Shown here: positions 46,763 through 59,610 of the stretch, in pieces
Position numbering within the stretch: position 1 is the first letter of the stretch
Layout: every line of letters begins with the position of its first letter
DNA from: Lantana camara
Lineage: Eukaryota; Streptophyta; Magnoliopsida; Lamiales; Verbenaceae
Assembly (NCBI GenBank): GCA_037501455.1
Contig: CM074858.1
Coordinates: forward strand, 91,362,501-91,426,500
Length of the DNA: 64,000 bases
Direction of reading: 5' to 3'
The notes under the pieces: model-generated
What the model was told of the DNA's origin: nothing
The model's database searches: none
What the model saw: the letters and a program-made list of their open reading frames with translations, nothing else
Program-made: the position numbers and the translations under genes

Positions 46763-49031
46763 TGTTGGAAAACACGAATCAGAAAGCAGCGGAATTTAAA
46801 ATTTTTTCCAACAAAAGGATCTTGGACTCGCAATCGTGTAACCAAATTCGTAGAGATAGAAAACTTACTTTTCTTTTATTCTTTCTTGAAGCGTTTCAAG
46901 CCACCCAAGAACGCTCTTCTCGCGGCTTGACAACCCGTCCCTCGAAAGTCTCTTTCTACTTCAGAATCCATTGTCGGGATAGCAATCCACACCAACCTAG
47001 ATTCAATTCATGTTAGAGATGTTCTTAACAATATAACATAAAGAAAGAAACATGAAACGAGAAAAGCAGGATTGAAACTCCCTTCGAAAACCAGTTTTGC
47101 GAAAGTAGAAAACTGCCAGTCACAAAACCCTCGTGAAAAAACTCATCTTTCAGGATATGGACGAACGGTTTTCGGCATCTTCTTTGGTTCGATTTTTTCA
47201 CTCGTTTTCTGTTGGGTTCAGAATCGTTTCATCATCCCTTCTGATCGTTTTGCTTAATCCCCACTTTTGGTAAAGCTCGAATCTTCAAAACTTCTAACTT
47301 GAAGTCTCTAGAGATAGTCCACCAACTTGGCTACAATCTAACTAGTAAGGATGCTAGTTCTCTAGTTAGTGTTTAGGCTTAACCTAGGGTTTTATTTTAT
47401 CTTGGAGAAAGGAAGGTGTTCAACACATGAACCAAGAATTGTCTATTAGCTCTAAAGGGGAGCATGAGCTCCCCTATATATAGGAAAAGGAGAGGGGCGC
47501 CGATCCTATTCCTTGTTGGGAAAGGATTTGGTTCCTCTCTCTCCTATTACTTGATCATCAAGTATTTTCCAACTTTGACTTTGAATTCTAATTCAAGTCA
47601 ACTTTTAAGAGAGCTAAAAATATCCAAACTATTTTTGGATAATTTTATACTTTATTTATTATAAAATAAATAACTTATTTTTATCTAATTAATTAATTCA
47701 TAATTAATTAACTAGATTATTTTCTCCAAAATAAGACTTTCTTTTTAATTCAAAATTAAACCAAAGTCTATTAAATAATTAACTAATTAATTATTTAATA
47801 TATATAATATATATATATACACACGTGTCACAGTGACACGTGTCACTCACGTGAGCCACACATGTGACTTCACACGTGTGGAACCCTCTTGGCCCGATTA
47901 ACTCGTTTAATCATTTTCAAGCCTCAACTCATGTAACCAAGTTGTTGTGTGTGACCCTCTAGGTTCTCAATTCAATTAGCAGTGACCCTAATTAATTAAT
48001 TCACTAATTAATTAATCAGTCCACAGATTAAACGACCATAGTCTAGCAACAGGTGTTTAACCCCTAGCTGAATTGGAATGTTCGGATTCGACAGAACCTT
48101 TAAGTCATTGATTCATGTGAGATACAATCCTCCTACTTACTATCTCTCAACCAAGATCTAGGGTAAGGGAATAATTAGAACCCTAATAATCTGGTCTTAA
48201 AGCTAAGTGCATTTCATATCCATTTGATCTCAATCCAAGAAACCCTTTTCTTGATGTCTTGATCTACTGCCTTGGCCAAGGACTCCATATGGCATATGAA
48301 TGACTTACACAATAAGAGATCACCTTGCAAATGCAAGCGTAGGTCCTTTCTTGATTCTCATTCACTTTCATGAGTCACTTGTGCAGCCCCAGCATAAGCC
48401 TTGAATCAGTTGTCTAAGGCGACACCCTTTAAAGCTTATACCTAAGACTACAGAGTTAACTCATAAAGTGACAAGGAAACTCAAGTCTATGGATCAATTA
48501 ATCACATCAATGACTCGTGAGATATTTCCTAATCTGGAAGTTTCCATTTCCTAAAATAGAAACTTCCTTTCCCATTTAGGAATGTTCTCACACGGGGTAC
48601 CTCAGTGAACTTACTTATTAAAGTAAGCACCCTCATGTATCACGCACGTATCAACTATACACTTTCCACCTCCATGAAACAAGGTGGTCCTTCTTAAGGG
48701 CGTGATCCCACAAGCAAGCCTTAGAGGAGCTAGGTTGACACTCCCACTGTCTGTAGGGCTCATCGGCTTGGAGTATTTTACTAATCATGACTTATGTGAT
48801 ATAGGGCTCGTTTCATGAACCATTTCACCTAAATGGTAGAGTCCTAAAGTCATCAGGATTATTGGAGTTCTCATACATGCGCACGTAATGGAAACACACA
48901 AAACACGTATTGGCATATAAAGAAGTGTTTGCCTATAATCAATCGTATATTATTCAAAGATTGTCTGTGACATAAGAAAAGTCCCAAAGCAGATTACGTC
49001 GAATCGGCTTTCTAGGGTACTATTCCTAACA
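46763..49031 (-). repeat. Element B 3' LTR (left end, reverse)
   Basis: It begins TGTTGGAAAACACGAATCAG on the plus strand and ends TATTCCTAACA. The TATA box and GGGGAGCATGAGCTCCCC hairpin are at about 47457-47483. Confidence 0.95.
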
Positions 49032-52000
49032 ATCTCCCACTTGCCCGTAAAAGCCATTTAGGTACTCTAAGTCCCATCTTCTCAAGATGCACTTAGAGAC
49101 CCTATTGACTTTGGGCGTTTCCAAAGTGGATCTGCTATATTCTCTGCTGATGTGACCCTCTTGTTTACACATCTCTTAGGAAACACCTTTTCCTTATAAA
49201 GTGATTCGTAATCACGTGTTCAGTCTCTTGGTGAGGTCTTGGTTCTCTTACTTGAGCAACCATCCATTTTATCATACAATATGATAAAGGAGTTGTTTCA
49301 TGCTAGGAACTTCATCTAACCGGTTAGATGGAGTTTCTTACCCAAACACTTAACTTAGCGTTATATAATACGACTAAGTTCTCAACTACGACAGTCGAGT
49401 TTTGCAATGTTCGTCCTTGGAACCCTTTCCAACACATTGCATTACCATTCTGGTAGAAGTTGTATCCTTGCAATGATTTCATAATCATCCATGTTTGATG
49501 AACGGTTACATCAAATATCCTTCTAACAACAAGATCTTTTGGGCTCTGTAAACTAATACATATCCTCATTTCTTCTCAAGTACTCTGAGGACATCCTTTA
49601 CAGAGATCTAATGACCTTCTCTGAGGTCATATTAGATTCGGCCTACTACGCTTAGTGTTGTGCCATATCTAATTTAGTACATAACTTTTCATACATTATG
49701 CACCCTTTCACTTAAAGGGATTTTGGACATTCTAACTTTCTCAAAGTTTATCTTAGGACACATACTCTTCAAAAGACACGTTCCATTGTCCATACTAAAC
49801 TCCTTTTAGTACCGTGGTTATGTACTCATTTTGTGATAATCCTTTTATTCTCTTAGATCTATCTTCTATAGATCTGAATGTCGAGAATATAGGATAATCA
49901 CTAAGATCTTTCATGTCAAATTGTTTCTTAAACAATTGGTAACTTTCACGTCATCCTTGACATTCCTAATGAGAAGGACATCGTCTTCTAAAGAACCAAA
50001 ATTGATTCTTACATCACTAACTTTCATATGTACACTCTGAGACTTATTCGACTTCTATCTGTGTCAAACGATTTGACTATCCTATGGAATCGAATTGTCT
50101 AACTCCTAGAAGCCTTTATCAATCCACAGATTGACTTTAGGGATTTGCATACCTTATGCATACTCCCACTGAATATGAGATTTATAGAAATACCTTATTT
50201 CACTCTCTTTCAATCTCATATTGAACAAGATAGTTCTCATATTCATTTATCATATCTCATAGTCAGAATATGAGGATATGGTAAACACAATCCAAATGGA
50301 CTTTTGCATTTCAACCGTCAAGAAGGTTGTAATGCTTTCCATTTACTCGAAGCTCTAGGAGCTTGATCCTATCAGGTGGATCAACCAAGGTCAAAACTCG
50401 GTTTAAGTATATGGAATCCATATTGGATTTCAAGGCTTGCTTACACTACTCAGATTCCAAATCTGACAGTGTCTCCTCTTCAAGTAATTCCTTGGCTATC
50501 TAGGAACGCGTTCTAAACTCATCTTAAGAGAAGGGTTTCACACGTGTACATACTCTAAAATTTGGCTAAGTTTTATCAGATGGGCTCGTTTCTTTTATAT
50601 GTGGCGTGGATATCTATCCTCAAATTTCTTTGAGGTCTGCTTGCTTGCCTTTCTTCTTATATAGGAACGATTCCTTAAGAAAGGTACATTCCTTTGAGAC
50701 AAACAACCTTTGTGCAAGGGAATCGCAAAACTGATATCCAATATCATTGTATAAACTTGAACTCATTTCAAGCTTATCTCCCACTATTCTCTTCACTTAA
50801 GAGGATTCCATTAAATTATTGGATAAGAATAATTAGGGAATTTAGAATGCCACATTGCATAGTGTAACTGAAGGACTGATTTTGGAAGGTACTAAATTCA
50901 AAATCTCTAACTGCATATTCTAGGAGTTTATTCCTAGAATGATTATAAGTCAGTAAAGCTTACTATGGAATGGACCATATCCTATTAGGTTTCATTCCAT
51001 CATTCGGAAACACTAAGGTGTCTCGAATTAGTTTACTGAGAGATAATCCTATTATCTCTAAGATGAGTAAGGAATTAGTTGCTAAGATATTGGCTATCTC
51101 GATCATATCGATTTACCTATAACTTATGACTACTTCGGTTCCTAACCTCCTTTCGAAATTCTAAGAATTTCATATAAGTTTCGAATTTGTACTTTAACAA
51201 GTACATTCATTCATAATGATTAAACTGACGATTGTATCTAGTGCTTACATTAAGCATCTTACACTCATCAGCACGGATCGAAATCCACTATAATTTTGGA
51301 ACGTTCCACGTTTCTTATAAACGGGATTCGGGAACGCTTCCCTCATGACAGGATTCACAGGAAGTCAACACTATAGGTTCATTTTCATAGAATGATACTA
51401 AGGTGTCTGACTTGCTAATCCTTTTATATCTCAATGTTCCAAAGTAATTCGAAGCTTTGTCATCTTACTTTTGTTATCTCGTTGTATGTTCAGAACATTA
51501 GTGCCTTGAGTCTATGCACAACGGATTATGCAGAATTGACTCAAGACTAGTGAATTCTATTCCTAGTAGAATTACTAAACGAGGTAACATTTCAAAGTAC
51601 TCATACTCTTTGCAGTTCCCTTTCAAAGTCCTTATTTGCTACCATAGAAGCAAACGTCCTATTTGATCTCTAGTGTCTTTTGGGCGTACCCCTTACATGC
51701 CCCTCCATTGGGCTCTTAAGGGTTTCTTCTTCTTTAGGCCTTCAAGCCTTTAACTTAGGGAGTTTTAGAAGAAGAATTAACCATCTCAACCTTTTATTCC
51801 TTCTTAAGGATGCTCTCAACCATTATCAACTTAAATGATTAACTATGCTACATTAGCATCATTCTAGTTGAGCATAAAGGGTTTGATTGATAGTCGAAGC
51901 AATGCAAGCAATCAGTGCATTGAGAACTCTTTTCTCAGTTGATGACCGAGACCATAAGATCTTCAAATAAGATCTTTAGACCTTGTTCGTGTGCACTTGT

Positions 52001-53929
52001 TTCCTCATTTGGAATATTGAATAATTCCATAATGTTATACCTTGTAACGTTTTTATGAGGTGGTTCAAATGCTTTTAAGTGGTTTGGAGAAATCCACTTA
52101 CCTCAGATCGCTTTTCTTTTGGCCCGGGTCGAATTTTCACAATTGAAAACTTCGCCCTTTAGAGAACGCCTTTCTCTAGTCGGATTCTAAAATGAATTTT
52201 AGGACCCGAAGCCATTTAGAGTTAGTCAGGACTTAGTCAACTTATTTGACTTAAGGATGGATACGAATGGGGTTGCATTTCATATTGTAGAGAATCACAG
52301 AACTACAACCTAAATGCTAAGCAGAGAAAATGTGGGCATGCTGAATTATAACGATATACAAAAGATAAGGTCTTTAATCTAATGTAGCTCCCACTGTTTT
52401 TCAAAGATCTATAATTCCCAAAGATCTAAGAGGAACACGTTTCCCAATGGGTACTAAGATCCTAAGCATTTTACCTCGAACCCACGACCCGCGGACATTC
52501 TAAGCAAAATCCTAGGTAGGTACAACTTACCAATTCTAACACCTTTAGAACTCTTAGTAATTGTTTTTGCATCACCTATCTTTTAATATGGACCCACGAC
52601 TCGTGCGACATCCATATTTACTTAGGCGTTTAAGCTAGACCCATCAATCATAAGATCATGATCAAAACTTAGTTCGAACGACCCACGACTCGCGGACATC
52701 GCCCTTGCCAAAATTAACCACGAAATATTGATCATTTAAAATGATCAATTAGGTAACTAAGAACTAATAAGCTCCACTAGCTATCCCACGACTCGCGGAC
52801 AATAACTAGCTTTACTTACTAAACTTAAAACCTATTGATGGAATGCTAGGAATTTAATTCAAAATTTGCATCTCGAATTAAATACCTATTATTCGAAATG
52901 AGCTTAATATTTAATGGGAATTTTCGAATCAACCGAAGAGTTGTTCGGTTCGACCTCACCAACATATATGTTATCCAATTTTATTAGTCTTGATTAATGC
53001 AAGTACACTTAAATGCATTTCAAACAAGCACATAAACAGATAACATGTCCTAGCATGATACTAACATGTAATGATCATGGGTTCTACCTATCTTATGCGT
53101 GATATGTGGGAGCCACTCCACAATCACAAGTTCTAACATACATGCCACATAAACAGTTTAAATCACATAAGGGAAAGCGGTAACAAAATACGAGCCCTAT
53201 CTCTATTACATTTAACAATTGAGATTCCCCTCCCTAACATTTTGAGGGGTCTTCACTTATGGCCTCCTTGTTACTTGAATGTGGTCCATCTTACTCCTTG
53301 GGTGCATTGTCTCCAAAATGAAAATAAAACCTCACCACCTATCTCTACTCTCAAATTACAATAAAAGGAAAAAGACATAAAGTAATAAGGCTCAATCTTC
53401 ATATTGGCCTTAGACAATTACACGGGGCATACCCCGGCCTCAAAAACAGTAATATGGAAAGCCACATAATAAATCACATAACAGTACGCACATAAGTGAG
53501 GCTCCAACCTCAATTGAAAAACGCAACTATAGGGCTCCAACCCCAATTTAAACCATCCATGTGCATAAATTAAAACCATACATAGATCTAAACCCATGAT
53601 CACCTAACATGCTTTTGCGAGAATTTAACTTAGCCAATAAATTAAAATTCTCGTTTCAAGTCCTAATGACTTAAAACACGACTTAGATGCAATTCTTGTT
53701 CAAGAGCCTTTTCAATAAAACCCGAAAAACAATAAACCAATAAAATTCCAATTAATTTCCAAAATTAATAATTTTATTCTTTCATTATTTTTAGAAAATA
53801 AAATTCATAATTTTTCCAAAATCCAAATCGCTTTAATTTCTCAAAAATCCCAATTTAATCAAAATTTTAAAATAATTTTATTTTACCAAAACTGATTTTA
53901 AAAGATAAAATTAAAATAAAATTAAATCG

Positions 53930-54300
53930 GGATTTTACGGACCGAAAAACACGAAACACGAATGCACGGGCCCGGGATGACGCGGGACCGCCCGCCCGCC
54001 GCGTAGGAACGCGCGCTAGGCGCGCGCCAGCGCTGCGCACAGCCGCCAGCGATTGCCGCCAGCGTGCGCGCGCCAGTCGCGCCCTTGCGCGCAGATGTGC
54101 GGCGTGGGCAGGCAGTCCCGCCCATCCCTGGGCGGGCGCTCCCGCGCGGTTGCGGGAGGAGCAGGCGGCTGTCCCGCACGGTTGCGGGACAGGCGAGCAG
54201 GGCGCCTAGGCGGGCGGGAGGCCTCCCGCGCGGATGCGGGAGGGCTGGGCGGCGGTAATGGGGTTTGGGCGTGCGACGTGCTAGCACGCCCAACCCCATT
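53930..54300 (-). other. GC-rich hairpin island in element B leader
   Basis: The island is strongly GC-rich within AT-rich surroundings. It contains three units of the form TCCCGCxCGGxTGCGGGA (54139, 54172, 54225), each able to fold on itself, plus GCGCGC-rich blocks. Long open frames on both strands here result from the base composition and not from coding. Confidence 0.75.
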
Positions 54301-54560
54301 CTTTTCGTGTCCCGTTTCGTATTTTCGGGTTTCTCCAAAACCCGGTTCAATCCAAAATTAAAAAATTCGATTTAAACAAATTTCAACTAAAACAATTTTC
54401 AAAAACACAATTTGAGAAAACAGTTTTAGAAATTCAGGAAAAATTACAGTTTCGTAATTCAGGCTTTCTAAAAGAACTCATGAATACCTAATTCGCATCT
54501 AAGCCTAAGAATTTCTACCAAATTCAGAATAATTGAGACGAATCAGAAACACGATTAACG

Positions 54561-54578
54561 AGGTGGCTCTGATACCAC
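54561..54578 (-). promoter_or_regulatory. Primer-binding site of element B (initiator Met tRNA)
   Basis: On the minus strand AGTGGTATCAGAGCCACC follows the LTR end with almost no spacer. It is complementary to the initiator-Met tRNA 3' end. Confidence 0.9.
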
Positions 54579-54579
54579 T

Positions 54580-56846
54580 TGTTGGAAAACACGAATTAGA
54601 AAGCAGCGAAATTTAAAATTTTTTCCAACAAAAGGATCTTGGACTCGCAATCGTGTAACCAAATTCGTAGAGATAGAAAACTTACTTTTCTTTTATTCTT
54701 TCTTGAAGCGTTTCAAGCCACCCAAGAACGCTCTTCTCGCGGCTTGACAACCCGTCCCTCGAAAGTCTCTTTCTACTTCAGAATCCATTGTCGGGATAGC
54801 AATCCACACCAACCTAGATTCAATTCATGTTAGAGATGTTCTTAACAATATAACATAAAGAAAGAAACATGAAACGAGAAAAGCAGGATTGAAACTCCCT
54901 TCGAAAACCAGTTTTGCAAAAGTAGAAAACTGCCAGTCACAAAACCCTCGTGAAAAAACTCATCTTTCAGGATATGGACGAACGGTTTTCGGTATCTTCT
55001 TTGGTTTGATTTTTTCACTCGTTTTCTGTTGGGTTCAGAATCGTTTCATCATCCCTTCTGATCGTTTTGCTTAATCCCCACTTTTGGTAAAGCTCGAATC
55101 TTCAAAACTTCTAACTTGAAGTCTCTAGAGATAGTCCACCAACTTGGCTACAATCTAACTAGTAAGGATGCTAGTTCTCTAGTTAGTGTTTAGGCTTAAC
55201 CTAGGGTTTTATTTTATCTTGGAGAAAGGAAGGTGTTCAACACATGAACCAAGAATTGTCTATTAGCTCTAAAGGGGAGCATGAGCTCCCCTATATATAG
55301 GAAAAGGAGAGGGGCGCCGATCCTATTCCTTGCTGGGAAAGGATTTGGTTCCTCTCTCTCCTATTACTTGATCATCAAGTATTTTCCAACTTTGACTTTG
55401 AATTCTAATTCAAGTCAACTTTTAAGAGAGCTAAAAATATCCAAACTATTTTTGGATAATTTTATACTTTATTTATTATAAAATAAATAACTTATTTTTA
55501 TCTAATTAATTAATTCATAATTAATTAACTAGATTATTTTCTCCAAAATAAGACTTTCTTTTTAATTCAAAATTAAACCAAAGTCTATTAAATAATTAAC
55601 TAATTAATTATTTAATATATATAATATATATATATATACACACGTGTGTGACACGTGTCACTCACGTGAGCCACACGTGTGACTTCACACGTGTGGAACC
55701 CTCTTGGCCCGATTAACTCGTTTAATCATTTTCAAGCCTCAACTCATGTAACCAAGTTGTTGTGTGTGACCCTCTAGGTTCTCAATTCAATTAGCAGTGA
55801 CCCTAATTAATTAATTCACTAATTAATTAATCAGTCCACAGATTAAACGACCATAGTCTAGCAACAGGTATTTAACCCCTAGCTGAATTGGAATGTTCGG
55901 ATTCGACAGAACCTTTAAGTCATTGATTCATGTGAGATACAATCCTCCTACTTACTATCTCTCAACCAAGATCTAGGGTAAGGGAATAATTAGAACCCTA
56001 ATAATCTGGTCTTAAAGCTAAGTGCATTTCATATCCATTTGATCTCAATCCAAGAAACCCTTTTCTTGATGTCTTGATCTACTGCCTTGGCCAAGGACTC
56101 CATATGGCATATGAATGACTTACACAATAAGAGATCACCTTGCAAATGCAAGCGTAGGTCCTTTCTTGATTCTCATTCACTTTCATGAGTCACTTGTGCA
56201 GCCCCAGCATAAGCCTTGAATCAGTTGTCTAAGGCGACACCCTTTAAAGCTTATACCTAAGACTACAGAGTTAACTCATAAAGTGACAAGGAACCTCAAG
56301 TCTAAGGATCAATTAATCACATCAATGACTCGTGAGATATTTCCTAATCTGGAAGTTTCCATTTCCTGAAATAGAAGCTTCCTTTCCCATTTAGGAATGT
56401 TCTCACACGGGGTACCTCAGTGAACTTACTTATTAAAGTAAGCACCCTCATGTATCACGCATGTATCAACTATACACTTTCCACCTCCATGAAACAAGGT
56501 GGTCCTTCTTAAGGGCGTGATCCCACAAGCAAGCCTTAGAGGAGCCAGGTTGACACTCCCACTGTCTGTAGGACTCATCGGCTTGGAGTATTTTACTAAT
56601 CATGACTTATGTGATATAGGGCTCGTTTCATGAACCATTTCACCTAAATGGTAGAGTCCTAAAGTCATCAGGATTAGGGGAGTTCTCATACATGCGCACG
56701 TAATGGAAACACACAAAACACGTATTGGCATATAAAGAAGTGTTTGCCTATAATCAATCGTATATTACTCAAAGATTGTCTGTGATATAAGAAAAGTCCC
56801 AAAGCAGATTACGTCGAATCGGCTTTCTAGGGCACTATTCCTAGCA
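54580..56846 (-). repeat. Element B 5' LTR (right end, reverse)
   Basis: It is nearly identical to 46763-49031. The TATA box lies at 55292-55299 and the G-box cluster at 55641-55692. One indel in the G-box cluster (ACACGTGTGTGACACG here, ACACGTGTCACAGTGACACG at 47821) separates the two copies. Confidence 0.95.
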
Positions 56847-57608
56847 CTAAGCCCATAAGGATTAGGGATTTTCGGCCACTTCCCTCCTATATATAGGGGA
56901 GCTCGAGCTCCCCTTAGAGCTAATTGAGAATTCTTTTGGTTCATGTGTTGAACACCATCCTTTCTCCAAGATAAACGAAACCCTAGGTTAAGCCTAAACA
57001 CTAACTAGAGAACTAGCATCCTTACTAGTTAGATTGTAGCCAAGTTGGTGGACTATCTCTAGAGAGCTTTAAGTTAGAAGTTTTGAAGATTCGAGCTTTA
57101 CCAAAAAGTGGGGATCAAGCAAAACGATCAGAAGGGACGATGAAACGATTCTAAACCCAACATGAAACGAATGAAAAAATCGAACCAAAGACGATAGCGA
57201 AAACCGTTCGTCCATATCCTAAGGATGAATTTTTTCACGAGGTTTTTGTGACTGGCAGTTTTCTACTTTCGCAAAACTGGTTTCGAAGGGAGTTTCAATC
57301 ATGCTTTTTTCGTTTCATGTTTCTTTCTTTATGTTATATTGTTAAGAACATCCCTAACATGATTTGAATCTAGGATGGTGTGGATTGCTATCCCGACAAT
57401 GGATTCTGAAGTAGAAAGAGACTTTCGAGGGACGGGTTGTCAAGCCGCGAGAAGAGCGTTCTTGGGTGGCTTGAAACGCTTCAAGAAAGAATAAAAGAAA
57501 AGTAAGTTTTCTATCTCAACGAATTTGGTTACACGATTGCAAGTCCAAGATCCTTTTTGTTGGAAAAATTTAAAATTTCCGCTGCTTTCTGATTCCTATT
57601 TTCCAACA
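56847..57608 (+). repeat. 5' LTR of element A, downstream part (core promoter, R/U5)
   Basis: It starts with the duplicated CTAAG and continues the LTR interrupted at 46762. The TATA box (56889-56896) lies only about 40 bases from the insertion. The perfect palindrome GGGGAGCTCGAGCTCCCC follows at 56896-56913. The LTR ends TTTTCCAACA at 57608. Confidence 0.93.
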
Positions 57609-57622
57609 AGTGGTATCAGAGT
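57609..57622 (+). promoter_or_regulatory. Primer-binding site of element A
   Basis: AGTGGTATCAGAGT follows the LTR end. It matches the initiator-Met tRNA complement except for the last base. Confidence 0.88.
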
Positions 57623-57879
57623 CACCTCGTTAATCGTGTTTCTGATTCGTCTCAATTATACTGAATTTGGTAGAAATTCTTAGGCTTGATGCGATTGAGT
57701 ATTTGTAATTGTTTTAGAAAGCCTGAATTACGAAACTGTATTTTTTCCTGAAAGTTTCTGAAAATTGGTTTTTGCAAAATGTAATTTTTGAAAACTATTT
57801 TAGATTTGAAACTGTATAAACTGTTTTTGGATTTCTTGGATTGGTTTTGCTTTTAAACGAAAACACGAAACGGAAAGCC

Positions 57880-58150
57880 TGGATTACGAACACGCGAAAC
57901 CCCGCACGCGAAGGCGTAGCGCGCACAGGCTTCGCGCACCACCGGCCGCCTGTCCTAGGCGTGCGCAGGCCGTGCGCCTACTCCCTCCCACAACCGCGCG
58001 GGAGGTGTTCCGGGCGCGTCTAGGCGCGCCCGCCCAGGGCTGCCGATGCCGTCCGCCAAGGCTGGGCGAGAATCCCGCAAGGCGTGCGGGATAGCTCGCC
58101 CAGGCCGCCCGCCATCCTTGCCGAGAGGGCCGCGCGCAGGACCCCGTTTT
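57880..58150 (+). other. GC-rich island in element A leader
   Basis: This is the counterpart of 53930-54300 in element B, but more diverged. It includes ATCCCGCAAGGCGTGCGGGAT, a hairpin, and GGCGCGTCTAGGCGCGCC, an imperfect palindrome. I see no believable gene in it. Confidence 0.7.
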
Positions 58151-59284
58151 CGTAATCCATTTTTCGCTTATCGTGCAATCCAGTCCCAATTTTTATTTTA
58201 ATTTTAAAATTTTATTTTTTGAATATTTATTTTAATTTTTGAATAAAACTTAAAATTGGGATTTTTGAGAAATTGAAACGGTTTATATTTTGGGAAAATA
58301 CAATCTTTGATAAAATTATTAATTTTCAGAAATTAATTGGAATTTTATTTGTTTTGGTAATTTGGGATTTATTGAAAACTTTTATAAATAAGACTCGCAT
58401 CAAGTCGTGTTTTGAGTCATTAGGACTTGAAATGGGAATTTTAATTTATTGGTTAAATTTAAATTCTCGCAAAAGCATGTTAGGTGATCATGGGTTTAGA
58501 CTTATGTATGGTTTTAATTTATGCACATGGATGGTTTAAATTGGGGTTGAAGCCCTATAGTTGCGTTTTTCAATTGAGGTTGGAGCCTCACTTATGTGCG
58601 TACTGTTATGTGATTTATTATGTGGCTTTCCATATTACTATTTTTGAGGCCGGGGTATGCCCCGTGTAATTGTCTAAGGCCAATATGAAGATTGAGCCTT
58701 ATTACTTTATGTCTTTTTCTTTTTATTGTAATTTGAGAGTAGAGATAGGTGGTGAGGTTTTATTTTCATTTTGGAGACAATGCACCCATGGAGTAAGATG
58801 GACCACATTCAAGTAACAAGGAGGCCATAAGTGAAGACCCCTCAAAATGTTAGGGAGGGGAATCTCAATTGTTAAATGTAATAGAGATAGGGCTCGTATT
58901 TTGTTACCGCTTTCCCTTATGTGATTTAAACTGTTTATGTGGCATGTATGTTAGAACTTGTGATTGTGGAGTGGCTCCCACATATCACGTATAAGATAGG
59001 TAGAACCCATGATCATTACATGTTAGTATCATGCTAGGACATGTTATCTGTTTATGTGCTTGTTTGAAATGCATTTAAGTTGTACTTGCATTAATCAAGA
59101 CTAATTAAATTGGATAACATATATGCTGGTGAGGTCGAACCGAACAACTCTTCGGTTGATTCGAAAATTCCCATTAAATATTAAGCTCATTTCGAATAAT
59201 AGGTATTTAATTCGAGATGCAAATTTTGAATTAAATTCCTTGCATTCCATCAATAGGTTTTAAGTTTAGTAAGTAAAGCTAGTT

Positions 59285-59610
59285 ATTGTCCGTGAGTCGT
59301 GGGATAGCTAGTGCAGCTTATTAGTTCTTAGTTACCTAATTGATCATTTTAAATGATAAATATTTCGTGGTTAATTTTGGCAAGGGCGATGTCCGCGAGT
59401 CGTGGGTCGTTCGAACTAAGTTTTGATCATGATCTTATGATTGATGGGTCTAGCTTAACGCCTAAGTAAGCATGGATGTCGCACGAGTCGTGGGTCCATA
59501 TTGAAAGATAGGTGATGCAAAACAATTACTAAGAGTTCTAAAGGTGTTAGAATTGGTAAGTTGTACCTACCTAGGGTTTTACTTAGAATGTCCGCGAGTC
59601 GTGGGTTCGA
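59285..59610 (+). repeat. Dispersed leader motif TGTCCGCGAGTCGTGGG, four copies
   Basis: Copies lie at about 59288 (with T for C), 59391, 59476 (GTCGCACGAGTCGTGGG) and 59590, roughly 85-115 bases apart. The same four occur in element B on the minus strand. The sequence between copies is not repeated, so this is not a simple tandem array. Confidence 0.8.

Larger units (their letters stand above)
49032..54579 (-). pseudogene. Element B internal region with decayed copia pol
   Basis: Reading the minus strand, the primer site is at 54561-54578, the GC-rich island at 53930-54300, the repeated leader motif at 52480-52800, and integrase, RT and RNase H remnants at about 51100-50650, 50400-49740 and 49580-49320. 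The RNase H part is open for 81 codons and includes NGNAMCWKGF, in the place of the usual GxAVSWKS motif. No intact frame spans the polyprotein. It runs collinear with element A (57609-63063). Confidence 0.8.
46763..56846 (-). mobile_element. Ty1/copia element B, reverse orientation, nested in element A
   Basis: Two near-identical LTRs in reverse (46763-49031 and 54580-56846) flank a 5.5-kb internal region. The duplication CTAAG (46758-46762 and 56847-56851) proves insertion into the LTR of element A. The outermost base pair is altered: the LTR end reads CCTAGCA rather than CCTAACA. The LTRs differ by few substitutions, so this is a recent insertion, even though its coding region is already decayed. 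It may therefore have been mobilised by a relative. Confidence 0.95.

Noticed and set aside
53922..54361. Overlapping long open frames on both strands
   Set aside because: Very high GC removes stop codons in all frames. The segment is the retroelement leader, and the apparent proteins are simple-composition Arg/Ala/Gly strings without known domains.
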